A stretch of 64,000 nucleotides of DNA, from the NCBI GenBank assembly GCA_018266835.1, contig JAFDZP010000002.1:1587302-1651301 (forward strand). Reading direction: 5' to 3'. Of the stretch, positions 7,786 to 16,420 are shown in pieces. This DNA is from Bacteroidota bacterium. Its GTDB lineage: Bacteria; Bacteroidota; Ignavibacteria; Tepidaquicellales; Tepidaquicellaceae. Position numbers and translations under genes: made by a program. How positions within the stretch are numbered: the first letter of the stretch is position 1; each line of letters begins with the position of its first letter. The notes beneath the pieces were generated by a model. The model was not told the DNA's origin. It did no database searches and saw only the letters and a program-made list of their open reading frames with translations.

Positions 7786-9492
7786 TTATAATGCTGTATC
7801 ATCCACTGAATCAAGATAAGCAATGATTGGCTTGATAGCTTTCTTCACTGTATCTTTTTTGAATGGTGATTCAAGGTTTGCATATTTTAATAAATCTAAA
7901 AAGGACTGGCTTCCGCCTGCTTTGCAAAGCTTAATGTAATCTTTAAGCGCAGCTGTGTTTTCTTTTTTTGAACCTGCGTTAACTTTTTTCCAGAACTGAA
8001 ATGCGCATACCTGAGCTAAACCGTAATCAATGTAGTAAAAAGGTTTTTCGTAGATATGTCTTTGCTGCTGCCAGTATCTTCCTTCTTCAAGGAAAGCATT
8101 ATCATCGTAATCTTTGTTCGGTAAATATTTGCGCTCAATCTCTCTCCACTTTGCATTACGCTCTGCAGGAGTTACGTTAACGTTTTCATAAACCCAGTGC
8201 TGGAATTCATCCACTGAAACACAGTAAGGTAAAAATTCAAGCGACCTGACCAAATGAAAATATTTGAATTTATCTGTATCTTCTTTAAAGAATAAATCCA
8301 TCCAGTCCCATGTAATAAACTCCATACTCATAGAATGGATTTCACATGCTTCTAAAGTTGGATTTAAGTATTCGGGTATTTCAAAGTCCCTGCTTGAGTA
8401 TGCCTGAAATGCATGACCGGCTTCATGGGTAAGAACTCTTATATCGTCTTCAGTTCCATTGAAATTTGAAAATATGAACGGGCTGCCGAACAACTTTAAG
8501 AATGTACAATATCCACCAACTGCTTTACCTTTTTTGTTTTCAAGGTCCATCAATTCACTTGAGTACATCAGCTGAAAAAATTCTCCGGTCTCAGGTGAAA
8601 GTTCTTCATACATCTTTAAAGTACTATCAAGAGTTTCCTGTAATGTTCCTTTTGGAGTAGCGTTACCGGTCGGGAAGTGAATGCTCTCATCGTAATAATG
8701 AAGTTTATCCAGTCCAAGTCTTTTCTCCTGTTTTTCTCTGAGCTTCTGAGTTACAGGAACAATTGTTTCCAGAATTTGTTTTCTGTATGCTGCAACATCG
8801 TCTGCATTGTAATCAGTTCTTCTGAGATTTGTATACGCCAGCTCTATATAATTTTTATAACCGAGCTTCTTTGCCATAGCATCACGGACTTTTACTAAAT
8901 CGTCATATATTCTGTCGAACTTCTCCGTATTATCTTTAAAGAAACTCCATTTAGCTTCAGAGGCTTTTTTTCTCATGGCTCTATCTTTAGATGTTGTGAA
9001 AGGTCCGAATCCTGATAGGTTCCTTTCTTCACCTTCAAACATAATTTTTGCAGAAGCCATCAGCTGTTTGTATTCAGTGGTAAGGTCGCTGGCTTTTATC
9101 ATATCACTCTGAATTTCAGGAGAGAATGTTTTAATTGCTGCTTCGGCGAGATTAAATAAGTGCTTGCCGATTTTCTCTTCGAGTTTCTTTCTGAACTTGG
9201 AATTTAAAAGAATTTTATAAAATCTTGTATCGTAATCTTTAAGTAACGGCATCACAGAGTCCAGAAATTTTCTTTCATTCTGATAAAATTCATCGTTGGT
9301 ATTAATTGTATATCTTACATTCGCAAGTCTTCCCATTGTATCGAATTCATCTCGCAAAATATTTATTTCATGTAATGCTTCTACCTGTGCTTCGAGGTTC
9401 ATTGCATTTTCAAGTTTTATCAGCTGGTTGTCAAAATGCTCTTTGTATTTTTCTATATCCGGTCTCTGGTAAGTAAAGTCTTTAAATTTCAT
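7786..9492 (-). CDS. M3-family oligoendopeptidase
   Basis: This 568-residue cytoplasmic zinc peptidase probably trims short peptides. The HEXXH motif is HEAGH at residues 356-360, in VLTHEAGHAFQAYSS, and Glu384 lies 28 residues downstream, as expected for the third zinc ligand. The length and C-terminal half (KPFYYIDYGLAQVCAFQFW) fit the oligoendopeptidase F/M3 clade. There is no signal peptide. The next gene upstream on the same strand is an M29-type aminopeptidase, so the two may act in sequence on peptides. Confidence 0.88.
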   Translation of the reverse strand: MKFKDFTYQRPDIEKYKEHFDNQLIKLENAMNLEAQVEALHEINILRDEFDTMGRLANVRYTINTNDEFYQNERKFLDSVMPLLKDYDTRFYKILLNSKFRKKLEEKIGKHLFNLAEAAIKTFSPEIQSDMIKASDLTTEYKQLMASAKIMFEGEERNLSGFGPFTTSKDRAMRKKASEAKWSFFKDNTEKFDRIYDDLVKVRDAMAKKLGYKNYIELAYTNLRRTDYNADDVAAYRKQILETIVPVTQKLREKQEKRLGLDKLHYYDESIHFPTGNATPKGTLQETLDSTLKMYEELSPETGEFFQLMYSSELMDLENKKGKAVGGYCTFLKLFGSPFIFSNFNGTEDDIRVLTHEAGHAFQAYSSRDFEIPEYLNPTLEACEIHSMSMEFITWDWMDLFFKEDTDKFKYFHLVRSLEFLPYCVSVDEFQHWVYENVNVTPAERNAKWREIERKYLPNKDYDDNAFLEEGRYWQQQRHIYEKPFYYIDYGLAQVCAFQFWKKVNAGSKKENTAALKDYIKLCKAGGSQSFLDLLKYANLESPFKKDTVKKAIKPIIAYLDSVDDTAL

Positions 9493-9538
9493 AGGTAAAT
9501 GTAATTAGAATAGATTCTGTTATTAAATATTATTTAGA

Positions 9539-11578
9539 TTAATTTAAAAGCGCATGGTTTAATTCTTCCGTGCCCTCTACGACAAATATTCCGTCTTTAA
9601 TTATATAATTTCTTGTTCCGTCTTTTTGAACTGATGCAATGTACTCAATGCTTTCATAAGGTAACGTCATATCGGTGTGAACGTTAGTATATGCCTGCAT
9701 GATATCTTCTTTTCTCAAGATAGATTTTTCATTATCTTTTGCAATCATTTCTTTATGATCAATAACGTTGTAAACTTTGTGGTCTTCCTGCCACATGAAG
9801 CATGTATCACCAATGGCAAAGTGCGGTCCCATTTTTTCAATGATAAGAATAGGAAGGATATTAAGTATATCAAATTCTTTAGCAAGTTTGTAAGCTACAG
9901 TATTAGTTCCGATAGCAAATTCTCCTATAGGAAGTGTTTTATGCGGGAAGAGTAAATTCTCTTCAACAAATTTTTTGTTCTCTTCTTCGTTATCAAAATT
10001 TGTGCAGCTGTATTCTTCGATGAATCCGTCTTTGAATTTTAATCTTAAGTTTTCAAACTTCAGACTTCTTAAGAAGATTTCTTCAAAGTGAAGTATTCCA
10101 TTTGTTCCGCTGAGTTTAGGAGATGTGAAAACTTCTCCAACCGGAATATTCTTATCGGCTCCGATATTTAAGAAGTTTGTTTCCTTCTCAGGATTTTTTA
10201 ATTCATGCATGCTTACGCGAATAAACGTCTCATTGTTATCTTTTCCTTTTACTTCTACATATTCAGCAGTATCAAGAACATCTATAATATTTTTCTGAAT
10301 TCTTTCCTGGTGGTCTGTATCCATCATGTTGATTTCTACAATGCCGTCGAATATCTTTTCAAAATCTTTACCGATTTCAGGAGAAGGCAGCGAAACAGCT
10401 GTAAAGCTTGTTTCGTTTGACCTCACATATTTATCCATGCTTGCTCTGAAATTCGTAACGAAAGTTCTGAACAACTTTGTCTTTTCTCCGTCAAGTTTTA
10501 TTGTAGAAGGTTTGTTTACAGGTGCAAATGGTTTCTCACCGAACCTGTCGAACATAATTACACCTGAAAATTCGCTCAGCAAATCCTTAACGGATTCTGA
10601 TGCGCTTTCATATGCTCTTTTATTGTTCTCTATATATTCTTCAGTGAGATATAGTGCAATATCAAATCTGTGATCATAACGGTACTGTTTATTTGAAGAT
10701 GTTGTCTGTATACTTGAAAGAAGAGCAGTCAGGTTATTTTTCTCCAGCTCTTTAATTATTTCAACAGATAGTCTTTCCATTCCGATATTTGAAATGTAGT
10801 TGACAGTCTTCTTCTTTGATAAATCTTTTTCTTCGAGTTCAAATCCGCGCAGGTAAGCTTTTACAATTGAATGCGCCTGAGCTTTTATCTTTTCATCGGG
10901 ATATTCTAATAAGTGCTGAGCAGTTTTTATTTCGTTATCCGTAATGTGTTTGCCGTATCTGAATAAATATCTTAAGTCAGAAAAATCACTCTGAGAAAAA
11001 ATATCTCTCAAAGGATTCATTTCCGGGTCGTATTCCTGATTCAAATTGAATTTATAATTCTCAGTCTTATCGTTTGTTTCGGGTGAAGTCATCACAGCAT
11101 ATAATTCATCATAAGAGAAATTATCTTTTAATAAAATTTCTGCTGCCTTTATAAATACTGAGTTGTATTTGTGAAGCTGAAGCAGCCTGTGCTCAAATGC
11201 GTACTCTATGTATAATTTGAAATAGGTAGAAAAGAAAGTAATAAGCTGTCCTGTCTTCACACCGAAAGTATTAACTGCAAACTGAGGATTAACATAGCTG
11301 CACACGTAATTATCAGGGTGAAGATCCGAATACAGGTCTTTATTTATTTCGTAAAGTTCATCGAAGCTTTTTTCTGTAAAATATTTTTCGTCTTTTATGT
11401 CTTCCTCAAGCTTTGCTATTTTTAATATCCAGCTGCTTATAGTATTAACATAAGCTTCATATTCATTTTTTCTTCCGGAAGTTTTTGAGTTTAGTCCGGA
11501 AATCTTATCTAATGTTTCAAGATAGCCGCCCCTTATTGCTTCGTTTTTTTTAGTATATTCTTCTTTGTATTCAGACAT
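9539..11578 (-). CDS. M29-type aminopeptidase with a long N-terminal extension
   Basis: The C-terminal third of this 679-residue protein resembles M29 (thermophilic AmpT/AmpS) metalloaminopeptidases: LPIGEFAIGTN, IEKMGPHFAIGDTC and NVHTDMTLPYESIEY contain the Glu, His and Asp metal-ligand positions of that family. The first 350 or so residues are helical and charged, with no recognised motif, and make the protein much longer than classic M29 enzymes (about 410 residues). Similar long forms occur in Firmicutes. No secretion signal is visible. It lies 46 bases upstream of the M3 peptidase gene on the same strand. Confidence 0.75.
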   Translation of the reverse strand: MSEYKEEYTKKNEAIRGGYLETLDKISGLNSKTSGRKNEYEAYVNTISSWILKIAKLEEDIKDEKYFTEKSFDELYEINKDLYSDLHPDNYVCSYVNPQFAVNTFGVKTGQLITFFSTYFKLYIEYAFEHRLLQLHKYNSVFIKAAEILLKDNFSYDELYAVMTSPETNDKTENYKFNLNQEYDPEMNPLRDIFSQSDFSDLRYLFRYGKHITDNEIKTAQHLLEYPDEKIKAQAHSIVKAYLRGFELEEKDLSKKKTVNYISNIGMERLSVEIIKELEKNNLTALLSSIQTTSSNKQYRYDHRFDIALYLTEEYIENNKRAYESASESVKDLLSEFSGVIMFDRFGEKPFAPVNKPSTIKLDGEKTKLFRTFVTNFRASMDKYVRSNETSFTAVSLPSPEIGKDFEKIFDGIVEINMMDTDHQERIQKNIIDVLDTAEYVEVKGKDNNETFIRVSMHELKNPEKETNFLNIGADKNIPVGEVFTSPKLSGTNGILHFEEIFLRSLKFENLRLKFKDGFIEEYSCTNFDNEEENKKFVEENLLFPHKTLPIGEFAIGTNTVAYKLAKEFDILNILPILIIEKMGPHFAIGDTCFMWQEDHKVYNVIDHKEMIAKDNEKSILRKEDIMQAYTNVHTDMTLPYESIEYIASVQKDGTRNYIIKDGIFVVEGTEELNHALLN

Positions 11579-11640
11579 ATGTTAATTTCTTTTGATTACC
11601 TTATTTTTGTTTACCGTATTAAATTTGTTTTTGTTGCGTT

Positions 11641-13485
11641 TTACTCTATAGGATTTGCAAATGCTTTTCCTCTCATTGTGTGTCTCTTCTGAGATGATAA
11701 AACAAGTTTTCTCAATCTTATATTTTCAGGTGTAACTTCAATAATCTCATCGTCTTTAATGAACTCAATTGCTTTTTCAAGGGACATTGGAATTACCGGA
11801 GTAAGGATCATGCTTTCATCTTTTCCCGATGCTCTCATATTTGAAAGCTTCTTTCCTTTTGTTGCATTCACGTCTAAATCGTTATCTCTGTTATGTTCAC
11901 CGACAATCATACCTTCGTAAACCTGAGCATTCGGAACTACGAATAATGTTCCGCGCGGCTCAAGATTGTACAGTGAGTATGAAAGCGCAACTCCGTCTCT
12001 GTCTGAAACGAGTGAACCTGTTAATCTTGTCTGGAAATCTCCTCTGTATTCTTCGTATCCCTGCAGATAAGAATTCATTAATCCCGTACCTTTTGTATCG
12101 GTAAGGAATTCGTTTCTGTATCCGATAAGTGAACGTGAAGGGATAGAGAATTCAATTCTCACTCTACCTGTTCCGTGATTAACTAAGTTAATCATTCTTC
12201 CTTTTTTGCGAGAAAGCTTTTCGGAAACTATTCCGATAAACTCTTCATCGCAGTCGATGAATAAATGTTCGATTGGCTCTAGAGTTTTTCCATCCTGTTT
12301 TCTGAAAATAACCTGAGGTCTTCCAACGCTAAGCTCATATCCTTCTCTTCTCATAGTTTCGATTAAGATAACCATCTGAAACTCGCCTCTTCCTTTTACG
12401 ATAAAGCTTTCGCCGTCTTCGGAATCTTCGACTTTTAATGCAACGTTTCTTAATGTTTCTTTATGAAGTCTTTCTTTAATTTTATTTCCCTGTACAATTT
12501 TTCCTTCTCTTCCAGAGAGAGGTGAAGTGTTCAATGAGAATTTCATTGAGATAGTCGGCTCATCTATTGCAATTCTTTTTAATGCCTTCGGACTTTCCTT
12601 TGTACAAATCGTATCGCCGATATGAACATCTTCAATACCCGCTATGATAATAATATCACCCGGATCTGCCTGCTGAATATCGCCGTACTTCACGCCTTCA
12701 TAAGCCTGAATTTTTGTAACTCTTAAATTCTTTGCTTCACCCGCTTCATTGAGACATACCATTTCCTGATTTCCTTTTACTGTACCGTTAACAACTTTAC
12801 CAATAGCAAGTCTTCCCAGAAATTCCGAGTAACTTAAGTCAGCAACCAACATCTGGAACGGCTCATTTTCATCGTACATAGGTCCGGGAATCTGGTCAAT
12901 GATAGTCTCAAACAAAACTGAAAGGTCTTTGCCCGGTTCTTCCAAAGTTTTCTGAGCAATTCCTTCTCTTCCGATTGCATACAAAACAGGAAATTCAATC
13001 TGCTCTTCAGTTGCGTCAAGGTCGATGAATAAGTCGTAAACTTCGTTCAATACTTCCTGCGGACGCGCATCTTTTCTATCGATTTTGTTTACTACAACTA
13101 TAATCTTTAATCCGCCTTCGAGGGCTTTTTTCAATACGAATCTTGTCTGCGGCAATGGACCTTCTGATGAATCGACAAGAAGCACTACTCCGTCAACCAT
13201 CATAAGAGCTCTTTCAACTTCGCCCCCGAAGTCTGCGTGGCCCGGAGTATCAAGAATGTTGATTTTTGTATCTCCCCATTTTACAGAGCAGTTTTTTGCA
13301 GCAATAGTAATACCTCTTTCTCTTTCGAGGTCCATATTATCCATAAGTCTGTCTTCAACTTCCTGGTTTTCTCTGAACATACCGCTTTGTCTGAACATAT
13401 GGTCAACAAGCGTAGTCTTTCCGTGGTCAACGTGAGCTATAATAGCTATATTTCTAAGGTTTTTGTTTTGTGTTAAGTTTTTCAT
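11641..13485 (-). CDS. typA: Ribosome-associated translational GTPase TypA/BipA
   Basis: This 614-residue GTPase binds the 70S ribosome and aids 50S assembly and stress or cold growth. G1 is [10 protein letters not shown] (about residues 17-26), G3 is DTPGHADF, and G4 is NKIDR. EF-G-like domains III and V and the TypA-specific C-terminal domain follow ([26 protein letters not shown]). The length matches the family. The gene stands alone on the minus strand, with a long repeat-filled region upstream. Confidence 0.96.
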   Translation of the reverse strand: MKNLTQNKNLRNIAIIAHVDHGKTTLVDHMFRQSGMFRENQEVEDRLMDNMDLERERGITIAAKNCSVKWGDTKINILDTPGHADFGGEVERALMMVDGVVLLVDSSEGPLPQTRFVLKKALEGGLKIIVVVNKIDRKDARPQEVLNEVYDLFIDLDATEEQIEFPVLYAIGREGIAQKTLEEPGKDLSVLFETIIDQIPGPMYDENEPFQMLVADLSYSEFLGRLAIGKVVNGTVKGNQEMVCLNEAGEAKNLRVTKIQAYEGVKYGDIQQADPGDIIIIAGIEDVHIGDTICTKESPKALKRIAIDEPTISMKFSLNTSPLSGREGKIVQGNKIKERLHKETLRNVALKVEDSEDGESFIVKGRGEFQMVILIETMRREGYELSVGRPQVIFRKQDGKTLEPIEHLFIDCDEEFIGIVSEKLSRKKGRMINLVNHGTGRVRIEFSIPSRSLIGYRNEFLTDTKGTGLMNSYLQGYEEYRGDFQTRLTGSLVSDRDGVALSYSLYNLEPRGTLFVVPNAQVYEGMIVGEHNRDNDLDVNATKGKKLSNMRASGKDESMILTPVIPMSLEKAIEFIKDDEIIEVTPENIRLRKLVLSSQKRHTMRGKAFANPIE

Positions 13486-13708
13486 TAAATGAATTTATTT
13501 ATATAAAAGTCTGATTGTTGTTCGCAAGATGCTCCCTGAATTTCCAACTTTACCAACGGGGGTATAAAAGCGGTAATATTTATAACGGGGAAAAAATGGA
13601 TATTTAAGTTACCTAATTTATGCCTTAACATAAATGTAATTTCTTCCCCTTTTCACTGCAAATTAAGAGGGAAAATGGGTCTTTTTTGAATACAAAATGT
13701 TATTGTTT
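13486..13708. other. Upstream region of typA
   Basis: AT-rich non-coding sequence between typA and the MITE-like element. I could not place a convincing promoter or conserved structure. Confidence 0.4.
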
Positions 13709-14029
13709 AGGAACACAGATAATTATGATTTTTATGATGACACAGATTTTTTAATATTATTCGGTTTGAATTAACCCCATCCTTCAGGATGGGGACCAGT
13801 ACACAAACAAATAGAGCCCCCTCCTTACTAAGGAGGGGGAAGGGGGTGGTTAACAATTAAATTTAGCGCAATCATTTTGGTTATCAAGTGCCGATACTCA
13901 TGCGTCAGAATTTACACCTAAATTTTATGATTCAAACCGCCCCCTCAGTCCCCCTCCTTCGTAAGGAGGGGGAAGCAGTATAAGAAAATTTTCTGTGACA
14001 CCATAAAAATCATAGCTATCTGTGTTCCT
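13709..14029. mobile_element. MITE-like element with 38-base terminal inverted repeats
   Basis: Bases 13709-13746 and 13992-14029 are inverted repeats matching at 34 of 38 positions, starting with AGGAACACAGATA. The roughly 320 bases between hold no gene but three palindromes: 13775-13794 (CCCCATCC stem), 13817-13839 and 13950-13972 (both CCCCCTCCTT/AAGGAGGGGG). I see no clear target-site duplication. A partial second copy lies at 47999-48179. Confidence 0.7.
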
Positions 14030-14120
14030 TATAATCATAAAAAATTAAGGTCATTTTGCAACTTTTACCTATGAAATTCGTTCATATAAAATGAAAGTCT
14101 CGCGCTAAAATCTCCTGCTG

Positions 14121-14152
14121 TTTGACATTACCAAAAAAAATTTATATTTTTG
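14121..14152 (+). promoter_or_regulatory. Bacteroidota-type promoter of the ABC exporter leader
   Basis: TTTG at 14121-14124 and TATTTTTG at 14145-14152 match TTTG-N20-TAnnTTTG. Transcription would start near 14159, about 285 bases before the first ABC gene. Confidence 0.72.
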
Positions 14153-14195
14153 TAAACCATGAAAATCTAAATCACGGAGATATTACTTTTCAAAA

Positions 14196-14303
14196 ATGAC
14201 AAAAAATAATTTACATATTATCTCAATGTTTGTAGCAGTCGCCCCGCAAGGATGCGATAGAGCGCAAAGTCCGTGGTTTAAGAGGAGGAATTTAGTCAGC
14301 TAA
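14196..14303 (+). CDS. Putative 35-codon leader ORF of the ABC exporter
   Basis: An ATG at 14196 opens a 35-residue frame (begins MTKNNLHIISMFVAVAP, ends KRRNLVS) that stops at 14301-14303. The stop codon falls inside a 7-bp hairpin (14288-14294 with 14301-14307) nested in the possible antiterminator. There is only a weak GGAG 17 bases before the start. The position relative to the two competing helices is what a translated leader in ribosome-mediated attenuation requires. It could also be an incidental frame through a structured RNA. Confidence 0.42.
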   Translation: MTKNNLHIISMFVAVAPQGCDRAQSPWFKRRNLVS

Positions 14304-14336
14304 ATTCAGAACATACCCAACAAGTTTAAACCGCGG
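14271..14336 (+). promoter_or_regulatory. Possible antiterminator helix competing with the downstream terminator
   Basis: CCGTGGTTTAA (14271-14281) can pair with TTAAACCGCGG (14326-14336): 11 pairs with one G-U. The helix encloses a perfect 7-bp hairpin at 14288-14307. Its 3' arm is the same DNA that forms the 5' arm of the terminator, so the two structures exclude each other. Confidence 0.65.
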
Positions 14337-14367
14337 CATTTGAAAAAAGTGACCGCGGTTTTTTTTT
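14328..14367 (+). terminator. Rho-independent terminator in the ABC exporter leader
   Basis: A 9-bp stem AAACCGCGG/CCGCGGTTT (14328-14336 with 14353-14361) is extended inside by CATTT/AAGTG and followed by nine T (14359-14367). It lies 75 bases before the exporter start codon, so it would stop transcription before the genes unless prevented. Confidence 0.88.
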
Positions 14368-14442
14368 ACCCTCCGCGGCACAACAAGACAAAATACGATT
14401 TCTAACTATATTTTATAACAGTAGTTTAAATTCATAAGTTTT

Positions 14443-16362
14443 ATGGAAAACCTGAAAAGACTTTTCGGAATTCTTGGCAAATGGAAGGGATATTATATTC
14501 TTTCAGGGCTGCTTCTTATTCTTTCAACACTCATAAGAATGCTCGAACCCAAAGTTTTGCAAATCACAGTTGATAAGCTCGTGCTTTTATTGCAAGGGGC
14601 AAACGGAAACATAAAGGTCTCCGGAGATTCAATTTCAAAATATTTATTTGATCTGCTTCCGAAAATGACCGGCAATAATGTTGTGAACGTTCTGATGACT
14701 ATTGCCGGAATATTTTTAATTCTTTCTTTTTTCCGCGCAGCGTTCTGGTTTATATCAAGCACGATAACGGCTTCTTCAACTGAGAATGCAATTAAAGAGC
14801 TGAAGGATAAATTGTTCACGCACATTCAGTTTCTGCCGATGACTTATCATTCGCAGATATCAACAGGACAGCTTATTCAGCGATGTACCGGTGACGTGGA
14901 AACAATCAGAAAATTTGCCTCGATGCAGGTAGTTGAAGCTTTAAGAATGGCAGTGTTGTTTATCGGGGCGTTTGTAATGATGCTTTATATCAACGTTCCT
15001 TTTGCATTCATAGCAATAGCGCTTTGCCCCCTGATAATTATAGGCGCAATTTTCTTCTTCAAAAAAGAAATGTTCATCTGGGATGAACACGAAAAAAGGC
15101 AGGACAAGCTTGCAGTAACTGTGCAGGAAAATTTATCAGGCATCAGAGTTGTAAAAGCATTTGCTAAAGAAAAATTTGAGATTGATAAATTCACTGAGCA
15201 GAACGAAGAGAAAAGACAATGGGGATTTAAGCTGCTTAAGCTTCACTCCTACTTCTGGCCTTATTCAGATATTGTAATGTACACTCAGCTTGCAATATGT
15301 ATTTTCATGGGGGGATATTACACTCTTAACGGAATTATTTCAGTCGGTGAGCTTACGGCATTCTACACTTATTCAATGTTTGTTATCTGGCCTTTAAGAA
15401 GACTCGGCCAGCTTGTTAGTGAAATGGGAATGACATCGGTTGCAATCGACAGAATTTATTCGATACTCGGAAGCATCCGTGAAGAAGATAACGGTGAAAT
15501 AAAAGAAGCTGAAAAATTAAAAGGCGAGATAGTTTTTGAGAACGTTACTTTTAATTATGAAGGGCACGATAAGAGTGCGCTCGAAAATATTTCGTTTACT
15601 GTGAAACCCGGAGAGAAAGTTGCGTTGCTCGGTCCTACGGGAGCAGGGAAATCAACAATAATCTCACTGCTTGTAAGATTCTTTGATATTCAGAAGGGAA
15701 AAATTCTTTTAGACGGCAAAGATATTAAAAGCTATACGAAAGAATTACTTAGAAAAAGAATCGGAGTTGTGTTACAAAAGCCGTTCTTGTTCTCGACTTC
15801 GATAAAAGAGAACATTGCATACGGCAACAGAGATGCAGAGACAGAGGACATTATTGACTCTGCAAAAACTGCAAGCATACATGAAATTATCAACGATATT
15901 TTTCCTGATGCTTATAAGACTGTCATAGGAGAAAAAGGAATAAATCTCTCCGGCGGTCAGAAGCAGAGAGTGACGATTGCGAGAACATTGCTAACTAAAC
16001 CTGATATACTTGTGCTTGACGATTCTACTTCAGCAGTTGATACTGAAACTGAATATGAAATCCGCCATGCGCTTGATAAAAAAATGAAAGGCAAAACAAC
16101 TTTCGTTATCACACACAGGATTAACGCAGCAATGGACTGCGATAAAATAATCGTTCTGAACAAAGGTCATATTGTTGAGATGGGAAATCACGAAGAGCTG
16201 ATAAAAAATAACGGCTTCTATAAAAAGATACATGATATACAAATCACACTTGAAGAAGATATCACAGATGAAATAGAAGCAATAAAAGAAGACAAAGATG
16301 ACGATAATGATATTGATGAATTTGACGGACGACAGGAAAAACTTGAAACAGAATTAGTATAA
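14443..16362 (+). CDS. Heterodimeric ABC exporter, subunit with degenerate ATP site
   Basis: This 639-residue half-transporter has an N-terminal six-helix membrane domain (about residues 15-320) and a C-terminal ATPase. Walker A is GPTGAGKS at 397-404, the signature LSGGQ is at 502-506, and the H-loop is His558. Walker B reads ILVLDDSTS: the catalytic Glu is Asp527, so its own ATP site is degenerate, as in one subunit of BmrCD and TM287/288. An acidic tail (about 604-632) is unusual. The partner gene follows after 58 bases. Together they probably export drugs or lipids at the inner membrane. An attenuator-like leader precedes the gene. Confidence 0.9.
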   Translation: MENLKRLFGILGKWKGYYILSGLLLILSTLIRMLEPKVLQITVDKLVLLLQGANGNIKVSGDSISKYLFDLLPKMTGNNVVNVLMTIAGIFLILSFFRAAFWFISSTITASSTENAIKELKDKLFTHIQFLPMTYHSQISTGQLIQRCTGDVETIRKFASMQVVEALRMAVLFIGAFVMMLYINVPFAFIAIALCPLIIIGAIFFFKKEMFIWDEHEKRQDKLAVTVQENLSGIRVVKAFAKEKFEIDKFTEQNEEKRQWGFKLLKLHSYFWPYSDIVMYTQLAICIFMGGYYTLNGIISVGELTAFYTYSMFVIWPLRRLGQLVSEMGMTSVAIDRIYSILGSIREEDNGEIKEAEKLKGEIVFENVTFNYEGHDKSALENISFTVKPGEKVALLGPTGAGKSTIISLLVRFFDIQKGKILLDGKDIKSYTKELLRKRIGVVLQKPFLFSTSIKENIAYGNRDAETEDIIDSAKTASIHEIINDIFPDAYKTVIGEKGINLSGGQKQRVTIARTLLTKPDILVLDDSTSAVDTETEYEIRHALDKKMKGKTTFVITHRINAAMDCDKIIVLNKGHIVEMGNHEELIKNNGFYKKIHDIQITLEEDITDEIEAIKEDKDDDNDIDEFDGRQEKLETELV

Positions 16363-16420
16363 AATTATTTATTACTTGTCCTGCTTTAGCAGGATTCTTT
16401 ACTAATTATTAATTGATAAA

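Noticed and set aside
13085-13476. Two plus-strand frames opposite typA
   Set aside because: They lie inside the well-conserved typA coding region and have no motifs.
13775-13972. Repeated CCCCCTCC palindromes as a possible CRISPR array
   Set aside because: There are only two or three palindromes at irregular spacing, inside an element with terminal inverted repeats, with no spacers or cas genes.
14262-14274. AAAGTCCG similar to the conserved start of RNase P RNA
   Set aside because: The surrounding 200 bases are too short and lack the other conserved RNase P blocks; the attenuator reading explains the pairing better.
15990-16040. Possible inactivation of the first ABC gene by the Walker B change
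   Set aside because: The rest of the gene is intact and the partner has the complementary change, so this is a normal heterodimer feature.
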